64,000 bases of DNA from SbD1 sp039679945 (GTDB lineage: Bacteria; Desulfobacterota; Syntrophobacteria; Syntrophobacterales; Syntrophobacteraceae): contig JBDKTY010000130.1 of NCBI GenBank assembly GCA_039679945.1, positions 1 to 64,000 on the forward strand. Direction: 5' to 3'. The notes under the pieces were generated by a model that worked only from the letters and a program-made list of their open reading frames with translations, was not told the DNA's origin and did no database searches. This document shows positions 26,201 to 32,675 of this stretch, piece after piece (within the stretch, counting starts at the first letter, position 1; every line of letters starts with the position of its first letter). A program made the translations under genes and the position numbers.

Positions 26201-28902
26201 TTTTTCTGCTGGTCTTCATCGCAAGGCGCAGGGACATTCCCTTCTCCTGGGTAATCACCCTGTTTGGCGCGTTCATCCTGGCCTGCGGTACCACCCATTT
26301 CGTGCATGTCATTGGTTTGTGGTGGCCGGTTGACTGGTGGCAAGCCACGGTTGACAGCATCTGCGCCGCCGTTTCCCTGGCAACGGCGGTCGTGATCTGG
26401 CCTCTGTTGCCAAGAATCCTGGCAATCCCCAGTCCTGAACAGTTGCGCGTGGTGAATCGCGAGCTGATGCGGGAAAAGACGACGCTCGAAAGGACGCAGA
26501 GCGAATTACGCAAGTCATATGAAGAGGTGGAGCGGCGTATCGAAAACCGCACCGCTGATCTCGCCCGTGTCAATGAATCACTTCTAATCGAGATCGCGGA
26601 GCGGAAACGGGCCGAGGAGTCCGTGCGCGAGCGTGAAGCGCTTTTGAGCAACATCATCGCGAGTGTACCGAACGCCATGATTTATTGCGTCAGGATCGGC
26701 CGCGGGGGCATCCGCGAGTTCAAGTACGTCAACGGGGCTGTCCAGGCGCTGCACGGCTGTTCAGCCGAGGAAGCCATGGCCGATGCCGCTCGCCTCTATG
26801 GCAACATCCCGGAAGATGAGCAGTCTGGTCTCCATGACCAGGAGGAAAGGGTCGCCGCCGAGATGAGAGAGTTCACGAGGGTTATTCGGCTGCAAACCCC
26901 CGAGGACTCCCCCCGCTGGGTCATGATGGCTTCACGGCCACGGCTCCGGCTGGAAGACGGCTCGGTTTTGTACGACGGCATCGAGATGGAAATCACCGAC
27001 CTTAAACGCGCGGAACTCGCCCTGCGCGAGAGTGAGGACAAGTTCAAGTATGTCTTCGAGCATTCCACGCTCCCCAAGTCCCTCACGTTCCCCACCGGAG
27101 AGCTTAATGTGAACCGGGCTTTCTGCGAGATGCTCGGCTATACCGCCGAGGAGCTGCGCAACCGCGGCTGGCGGGAAGTCACTCACCCCGAAGACATCGT
27201 CTCGACTCAGGAGATCCTGGACCACATTCTCTCAGGAGAGAAGAACTCGGCCCGATATGTAAAACGCTTTCTGCACAAAAACGGCGACATCATATGGGCC
27301 GACTGCAGCATATCCCTGCGCCGCGACAACTCCGGACGACCGCTCTACTTCATGTCCGCGGTAATCGACATCACTGAAAAAAGGAGTGCCGATGCCGAAC
27401 GCGAGCGGTTGATGGCGGCCATCGAGCAGGCGGGAGAGATCATCATGATCACCGACCCTCAGGGAATCATACAGTATGTCAACCCGGCGTTCGAGACCGT
27501 GACCGGTTATCCCCGCCAGGAGGTCCTCGGTAAAACCCCCCGTATCCTGAATAGCGGCAGGCAGGACTCTGAATTCTATCGTAAAATGTGGGAGACCATT
27601 TCCGGCGGCGATACATGGGAAGGCCGCATCGTCAACAAACGCAAGGACGCAACGCTCTATACCGTTAACGCCGTGATATCGCCGGTATGCGATACCGCGG
27701 GCCGGATCGTCAACTACGTGGCGGTTAAACGGGATATAACGGAGGAGATTCGTCTTCAGTCCCAGCTTCTTCAGGCCCAGAAGATGGAGTCGATTGGGCG
27801 GCTTGCGGGAGGCGTGGCCCACGATTTCAACAATATGCTGGGAGTGATTATCGGCCATGCGGAAATAGCCCTTGAAGAACTCGAATCCACCCAACCGATC
27901 TACAATGATCTCCGCCAAATCCTCACGGCGGCCCATCGTTCCGCGGACCTGACCCGTCAACTCCTGGCGTTTGCCCGAAAGCAGACCGTGAGTCCCAGGG
28001 TGCTCAACCTGAATGAGACGGTGGAAGGCATGCTCAAGATGCTTCGACGACTCATCGGCGAGGACATTGACCTGCTGTGGAAGTCCGGCCACGGTCTCTG
28101 GCCGGTCAGGATCGATCCGACACAGATTGATCAGATCCTGGCCAATCTGTGCGTCAATGCCCGCGACGCCATCGGCGGGGTGGGAGGGGTTACCATCGAG
28201 ACGGATAATGTTGAATTCGATGAAGCTTATGGCCGGGAACATGCGGACTTTATCCATGGAAGATACGTAATGCTCGCGGTGAGTGACAATGGCTGCGGAA
28301 TGGATAAAGAAGTCCTGGACCATCTTTTCGAACCCTTCTTCACCACCAAGGATATCGGCAAGGGAACGGGCCTCGGACTGGCTACAGTCTACGGCATCGT
28401 CAAGCAAAACAACGGGTTCATAAACGTCTACAGCGAACCGGGCCAGGGAACGACATTCAGGGTGTACCTCCCATCCCTGGAAGCCCACGATACCGAGGAG
28501 CCACTCCTTCAAAAAGATAAAATGGACCTGCAGGGGACCGAGACGGTGCTCCTGGTGGAAGATGAAGAGTCCATCCTGACCCTGGCACACACCATCCTGG
28601 AGCGTTTTGGCTACCATGTGCTGGCGGCCCGCAACCCGGCCGATGCCCTGGGTTTGGCGGTAAGTCATCCCGGCCCGATCCACCTTCTGATCACCGATGT
28701 CGTGATGCCGGGAATGAACGGCAAGGACCTCCATGAAAAGCTCCGCGCCCTCAAGCCCGGATTAAAGTGCATCTATATGTCCGGTTATACCGCCGATGCC
28801 ATTGCTCATCATGGTGTTCTCGAGGAAGGCATACATTTCCTGCAGAAACCATTTTCAGTGAAAACCATGGCTGAAAAGGCTCGGCAGGTGCTGGACAGGT
28901 GA
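23278..28902 (+). CDS. Cu(I) P1B-type ATPase fused to an ETR1-like ethylene-receptor hybrid histidine kinase
   Basis: A single 1874-codon frame. Residues 1-230: HMA domain 1 (C12-x2-C15), HMA 2 (GMTCSTC, C106/C109), and a degenerate third HMA without cysteines. Residues 245-915: complete P1B-1 ATPase with TGES (435-438), CPC in the membrane (539-541), DKTGT with phospho-Asp583, HP (622-623), GDGINDAP (793-800), and the Cu(I) signatures YN and MTFSS in the last two helices. One extra helix (about 917-938) leads to three helices (962-1045) matching the ethylene-binding domain: SYWSIP (Y970, I973, P974) and ACGTTH (C1003, H1007), with the same 29-residue P-to-C and 4-residue C-to-H spacing as ETR1. 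Then a coiled coil, three PAS domains (about 1100-1490), HisKA His1515, HATPase and a receiver with Asp1807. The TTG start follows GGGAGAAC. Confidence 0.93.
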   Translation: MKVKFRVPDMVCPDCGMHLEGLEDELPGVIRIKASYRRLTMEVEFDETRLDIHRIIAAANAIGYHPEPASAKAPSPSPPGPAAPVPPSPTPENTRRILLPVSGMTCSTCAGVIERQLRKLNGVCDAQVDFTGGKAAVTFDPAGIGPHGIISAIRRTGYRVPTGKAELPLAGLRERGGELVLEKLLREREGVLDARVDHENTRAEVEYIPGMTGISDLLKTIRSAGFDLASAHDIEELEDAEGAARVEETRQQKALLIVGLIFTLPLIVFSMARDFGIIGFPHDLIAMLMAATIVQLVPGWQFYVGACRSLRSGCANMDVLIALGSSVAYFSSLGVVLGLIRSPNVYFETGAAIVTLVRLGRFLEARAKAKTSEALKSLMSLSARTANVQRGGGEVKIGVEEVELGDTVIVRPGEKVPVDGIVTSGRSAIDESMITGESMPVGKAPGDEVIGATINKEGMIAFEATKIGKNTTLAQIVRLVQDAQAGKAPIQRLTDEIGAYFVPLVLGMALCTFLGWLYVANIEWAGAMINAVAVLVIACPCAIGLATPTAIMVGTSRGAENGILFKNSEAMERAGRVNTVVLDKTGTITQGRPEVTDIIAAGDENPDDILRLSASAEHGSEHPIGRAMVKAALDKRLKLVEPEHFQAVGGHGIRATVDKRSIVIGNPRMMQNEGIAIGVLREQVARLQAMGKTVMIVAANTPPDFHMRAIGLVAVADTVKPGSREAIAELRRLGLDIVMITGDNSCTAEAIARQVGIDQVFAEVLPGGKADQIKRLQAAPAPGLPRPIVAMVGDGINDAPALTQADIGIAIGTGTDVAMASAGITLISGDLRGVGRAISLSRGTLQTIVQNLSWAVFYNIALVPIAGYGLLSPMIAAGAMTFSSIFVVSNSLRLRGYKVQTFTPPKPLWRQGMELAPRILAPAGALAILIVVPMLTMAGGADIRGAIAGNMTPLLMMTMAIANGLIAVSYWSIPVFLLVFIARRRDIPFSWVITLFGAFILACGTTHFVHVIGLWWPVDWWQATVDSICAAVSLATAVVIWPLLPRILAIPSPEQLRVVNRELMREKTTLERTQSELRKSYEEVERRIENRTADLARVNESLLIEIAERKRAEESVREREALLSNIIASVPNAMIYCVRIGRGGIREFKYVNGAVQALHGCSAEEAMADAARLYGNIPEDEQSGLHDQEERVAAEMREFTRVIRLQTPEDSPRWVMMASRPRLRLEDGSVLYDGIEMEITDLKRAELALRESEDKFKYVFEHSTLPKSLTFPTGELNVNRAFCEMLGYTAEELRNRGWREVTHPEDIVSTQEILDHILSGEKNSARYVKRFLHKNGDIIWADCSISLRRDNSGRPLYFMSAVIDITEKRSADAERERLMAAIEQAGEIIMITDPQGIIQYVNPAFETVTGYPRQEVLGKTPRILNSGRQDSEFYRKMWETISGGDTWEGRIVNKRKDATLYTVNAVISPVCDTAGRIVNYVAVKRDITEEIRLQSQLLQAQKMESIGRLAGGVAHDFNNMLGVIIGHAEIALEELESTQPIYNDLRQILTAAHRSADLTRQLLAFARKQTVSPRVLNLNETVEGMLKMLRRLIGEDIDLLWKSGHGLWPVRIDPTQIDQILANLCVNARDAIGGVGGVTIETDNVEFDEAYGREHADFIHGRYVMLAVSDNGCGMDKEVLDHLFEPFFTTKDIGKGTGLGLATVYGIVKQNNGFINVYSEPGQGTTFRVYLPSLEAHDTEEPLLQKDKMDLQGTETVLLVEDEESILTLAHTILERFGYHVLAARNPADALGLAVSHPGPIHLLITDVVMPGMNGKDLHEKLRALKPGLKCIYMSGYTADAIAHHGVLEEGIHFLQKPFSVKTMAEKARQVLDR

Positions 28903-29433
28903 GCGGGCTGTTCTGCCGGAGATTTTCCGTGAATCCGGGGATTCGGAATGGACGGGAAGAGCGTTCCGATAACAGGATTAGAACTGAAGGCGCCACTCGA
29001 AACGACGCCTCAAGTCCGGTCTGTGCGCCCGGCACGGTCCTTTGTGCCCTGGGCCGGAGCGCCGGAACCGAGCCGGGATCAATTCCCTCGGTCCTAATCC
29101 CGATGCGGTCCCGGATTACCGGCTTCGGACCAGTTGTTCTTCCCGGATGTGTAGTTCAAGTTCATAACGGACCGGCAATGCGCGGTTGCAGTGCAGTTCT
29201 TCATCGCGCCTTGCCATGCGGGTGCGGGGTGCACTTTACCCGGCGCGGCCGAGGTGCGGGTTCGCTTTCGACCGCGAAGCTTTTTGACTTTCCGGGTGAG
29301 TGGAAATGAGCTTCGGTTTGAGAGGCGCAAAGCGGGAACAGGCACGTTCGCCCTTTGATATCTCAGGGCGAACGTTTTCTTGAGCGCAAGTTGGCATCGG
29401 TACCGCCATTGCCGGAAAGGAGAGGTTCCGCGA
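28903..29433. other. Convergent intergenic region with repeat elements
   Basis: No gene is seen. It holds a GCGGGTGCGGGG-type repeat segment near 29.2 kb and the hairpin at 29344-29375, which could terminate both converging genes. Confidence 0.5.
29344..29375. terminator. Hairpin of the dispersed repeat family with a T tract
   Basis: ACGTTCGCCCT (29344-29354) and AGGGCGAACGT (29365-29375) form 11 perfect pairs around a 10-nt loop, followed by TTTCTT on the plus strand. It lies between the end of the ATPase-kinase fusion and the end of the opposing binding-protein gene. By sequence it belongs to the same hairpin family as 9473-9508 and 31500-31534. Confidence 0.55.
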
Positions 29434-30459
29434 TCACTGAGTGGATGTTCGCCCCCTGGGCACCTTGGGAGTCTTTGCCGGGCCGCCTTCCTGCGAAGAA
29501 GAAGCGCCGGGCTGGGCGGGAGGACTCTCGCCCGTTTTTTCAATCACGCGGGGCGTTGGCGTCTGAGCCGTGTCTTTAAATGCTCCGTATTTCAGCACGC
29601 CCAGGCATTCAACCACGGCGCTATAGTCCTGAGGCTCTGTCCAGCCGCTTATGCCGGCATTTGTGGCGGCAGGGTCCCTGGCGGAGATAGCGACCAGGAC
29701 TTTGGCAACCTGCTGCTTGACCGCGGCCGGCACATGCTGACAGGCTGCAAAAGGATATTCAGCGTAGAGTTGCGTGGAGTGGATGAGCGGGAAATCATCC
29801 TCTATCCGATGAATGATCCTGAAGCTGGCCATCTTGACACTCCCCTCCTGCACCATTTTCTCCAGGATTCCCGTACGTACCGAGCCTCCCGCGACGGCGC
29901 CGTTGAGGACTGCATAGACTACATTATCATGGGCGCTCAGTTCTTTTAGCACTAAATCCGAATCCGGATTCATGCCGCTTTCCCTCAGAAGGCGAGCGGT
30001 CATAAGCCAGCCTCCGAAAGCGGACCGGGAGGCACAGGCAAAATCCTTGCCTTTCAAATCGGCGAGCGTCTTGATGGGACTGTCGACTTTCACCAGGATT
30101 ACCGAACCAAACTTGTCCAGAGGCTGGTCCTTGTACAGGTTCACTTGGGTCGCGATAGCCTGGACCCCATAAAGCTTGTTAAGTTCGGCGTACATCGCGG
30201 AATTGGTCAAAACGAAATCTATCTTCTTTTCTTTTGTCCACGGGTCGATCTGCTTGTATTCCAGAGGGACAAGAGTAAAGGCCTTGCCGATTTTATTAGT
30301 AAGCAGAGTCGCCGTCTCGCCCCAGTCCTTGGTCACCCGCACCGGGCCACGGTTGGCCAGGACACCGATCTTATACTCCTGGTCTTGGGAAAAAGATGTG
30401 GATGGCGAAATCCAGAGAAGTCCAATCATAACCGCAACAAGAATCATTCTCCTACTCAT
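29434..30459 (-). CDS. PhnD/SsuA-like periplasmic substrate-binding protein
   Basis: The 341-residue product has a Sec signal peptide (MSRRMILVAVMIGLLWISPS, cleaved near SFSQ) and a phosphonate-binding-protein-like type II periplasmic fold: YKIGVLANRGP at the start, DFVLTNSAMYAEL, SPIKTLADLKGKDFACAS and GAVAGGSVRTGILEKM. The last 45 residues form a Pro/Ser/Gly-rich tail (PPAQPGASSSQEGG) not seen in transport proteins. No permease or ATPase gene is near, so it may serve a sensor or a distant transporter. ATG 30459 is chosen because GGGGGAAG lies upstream and the signal peptide starts there; the frame extends further without support. Confidence 0.82.
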   Translation of the reverse strand: MSRRMILVAVMIGLLWISPSTSFSQDQEYKIGVLANRGPVRVTKDWGETATLLTNKIGKAFTLVPLEYKQIDPWTKEKKIDFVLTNSAMYAELNKLYGVQAIATQVNLYKDQPLDKFGSVILVKVDSPIKTLADLKGKDFACASRSAFGGWLMTARLLRESGMNPDSDLVLKELSAHDNVVYAVLNGAVAGGSVRTGILEKMVQEGSVKMASFRIIHRIEDDFPLIHSTQLYAEYPFAACQHVPAAVKQQVAKVLVAISARDPAATNAGISGWTEPQDYSAVVECLGVLKYGAFKDTAQTPTPRVIEKTGESPPAQPGASSSQEGGPAKTPKVPRGRTSTQ

Positions 30460-32107
30460 ATCGCTCTTCCCCCTTCCATTGAGTTTGAATTCTATATTAA
30501 GTCGGAAAGTTGACTGATTAACTGAAGAACTATTTGTTATCCAATCATATTTCAAGGTCATTTTATGTATTTTATGTCCTGTCAACAGTAATTAGAAATT
30601 CTTATAATCATCGATTATGACCAATCAACCAGAAAACCGGGAAAGGTTCATGCGCGCACTCAAAATAACCAGTTCATGAGTTGCCAATTTCTTTCACAAT
30701 TTCGAATCTCCAACCGAAAACCTTGGAAGCTGCCCCGCAATACAGTCAGCTTCACCACCAGAAACGACCCGGACATGATATGACAAATAATTACTAATCG
30801 ATGAAAGATCTTCTCCAGGATTGGTAACTAATAATTCCCGCCGCGAGACAGTTCCCTGTTTCGTTCTGCTCTATCGGCACCCAATGGACTTCAAATCCAT
30901 TCCCCTACGGTGGCTCATTTTTCGGGAGGACCCGAGGTCACTTTCTTCCACGCTCTTCCCGGTTGCGTTCAAGCCTTTCTTGTGTCGAGAATGCATATCA
31001 GCCAGGATGCCGGTACCTGACCATTACATCACTGTGGACGGGCGCCATATTCCCGATCACCCGGCGCGTCTTTTCCTCGCCGGCGGGCGAGGCGGGCGCC
31101 CCTGTCGGCGGGCACGGCGGCAAATGGAAGCGCCATCTTTCTTCCGCTCCTCATAACCCCGAAAGCGGACCCGGCTGAGTATCGCGAATATGTTCAAAAG
31201 GCATTTGCCGAGGATGCGGGCAGGGTTCCGCGAATCGTTTCACCTCGCAGCGGCAGGGAGACGTGGAGGCGTTTCGACCGGGTCATTCCCTCAAAGTGCT
31301 TCGGAGCGTGGGTGGACTTCATGGTCCGAAGCCCGGGAAATGCAAAACCTCGCTGGTTCGTGCCGGACGAAGCAGCCCCCGGATGCAGGGGCATAGTAAG
31401 GCGCGGGCAATCAACAGGAGACAGGCGGACACTGTGCGTGATACGGAGTTGCGTTCAAGATGAGTCTATCCCTAAATTGCAGATGCCGTTCAGAATTGAC
31501 CCGTTCTACCCTTCGATACCTCAGGGCGAACGGGGGTATATCCTCTTGAACGCAAATTAGTATGAGGCAGGTTTTCCGGCCTGCCGCTCTACCCTTCGAT
31601 ACCTCTTCCACCGCCGGGAGTCCCGGAAGTGCCGGATGATATTAAAAGAAAAACTTAGCCTTAAGCAGGAACGGTTCCATTCAGCCATCCGGACTCCAGC
31701 CCGGATGGCCTCGCCACGGGAGAAGCCCATGAAGACCATGCACGGGACACACGCGGCAAACCGGATAGATCAATCCGTATATCTATACCGGTACGCGAGG
31801 ATTCGCTTATCGAATGTAATCTCATCAAAAACATTATTTCCGATGCAATGAATATGCAGACGTACGTCGATCTTGTATTCGTACCGGGAAGATTGTATTT
31901 TGCGCTTGCCTGATGTACATACGGCCAGAATCAGAGTGCGCGTAGCGGGGGCTGACCCGGCGCCGGGAGTTGCCGGGACCGCGGAGGTCGTGCTTGACCC
32001 GTTTTGCTGCAAATTTCGAGTTCGGATGGAATTTGCCGGCCGGCACACCTACACGGCGCGCATTTATTGCGGGGCGGCATTTTCTATAAGCTAAAAGGTT
32101 TTCGTCG
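30460..32107. other. Long intergenic region before the type VI locus
   Basis: About 1.65 kb without an intact gene. It contains a MITE-like element (31449-31555), a partial hairpin copy near 31590, and a stretch at about 31120-31420 whose plus frame reads with protein-like composition (ITPKADPAEYREYVQKAFAE, then RRFDRVIPSKCFGAWVDF). That frame has no start or recognisable family, so it may be a gene remnant. Confidence 0.45.
31449..31555. mobile_element. MITE-like element, 107 bp
   Basis: Ends are perfect 12-bp inverted repeats, TTGCGTTCAAGA (31449-31460) and TCTTGAACGCAA (31544-31555). Inside lies the family hairpin CCCGTTC (31500-31506) and GAACGGG (31528-31534) with inner CCCT/AGGG pairing. 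It is too short to encode anything. A related 150-bp element occurs at 54499-54648. Confidence 0.6.
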
Positions 32108-32491
32108 ATGGGGTTTCTCGTTACGGGTGGAGCCGTGCTGCAGTGCTGCTTTGGCGCGGCCCCATCCACGCTGATGGTGCCGCCGACCAACAAGGTGACG
32201 GTCTCCCTTTATGCCGCGACCATCATGGACAATAAACCTTTCGTTAACATAATGCCATTCGGCATGTGCTCGAATCCCGCCAACCCCTTGGTAGCCGCCG
32301 CCACGGCTGCGGCCGCGGGGGTGTTGACCCCGATGCCCTGCGTGCCCATCACCATGGCGCCGTGGGTGACCGGAATGCCGACGGTTCTGATCGGCGCGTT
32401 CCCGGCGCTGACGGATTCCAGCATCCTGATCTGTACGTGGGGTGGAGTAATCAAGATCAACACCGCGGGACAATTCAAGGTGCAACTCTAG
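32108..32491 (+). CDS. PAAR-like protein (DUF4280), type VI spike tip
   Basis: A 127-residue DUF4280 protein. The family pattern is complete: LQCCFGAAPSTLMVPP, TIMDNKPFVNIMPFGMC, ANPLVAAATAAAAGVLTPMPC and the C-terminal ICTWGGVIKINTAGQF. DUF4280 proteins are PAAR analogues that cap the VgrG trimer and sharpen the puncturing tip of the type VI apparatus, often linking effectors. Conserved cysteines (pairs near 13-14 and the two later ones) may bind metal or form disulfides at the tip. It has no effector extension. It is the first gene of the rightward type VI cluster. Confidence 0.88.
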   Translation: MGFLVTGGAVLQCCFGAAPSTLMVPPTNKVTVSLYAATIMDNKPFVNIMPFGMCSNPANPLVAAATAAAAGVLTPMPCVPITMAPWVTGMPTVLIGAFPALTDSSILICTWGGVIKINTAGQFKVQL

Positions 32492-32675
32492 CGGAGCGGA
32501 AATGGTCCGTTATGCGTCGTGCGCATCGTCCTGGAAATTGCGGCACAGTTTTTGCGTGTTGGGTTTGCCGTGCTTCCGCCTGGAACGGAGCACGGGATCG
32601 AGCAGTGTTGTAAGCCTTTCGTCGTGAACACCTGGAAAGGCCATTCCATCACCAGTCTCACGAAGGGACCGCGAA

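Noticed and set aside
30883..30901. AATGGACTTCAAATCCATT looks like the anticodon arm of tRNA-Sec (6-bp stem, CTTCAAA loop).
   Set aside because: No acceptor stem, D-arm or T-loop (no GTTCGA) can be built around it. At most it is a remnant; chance is as likely.
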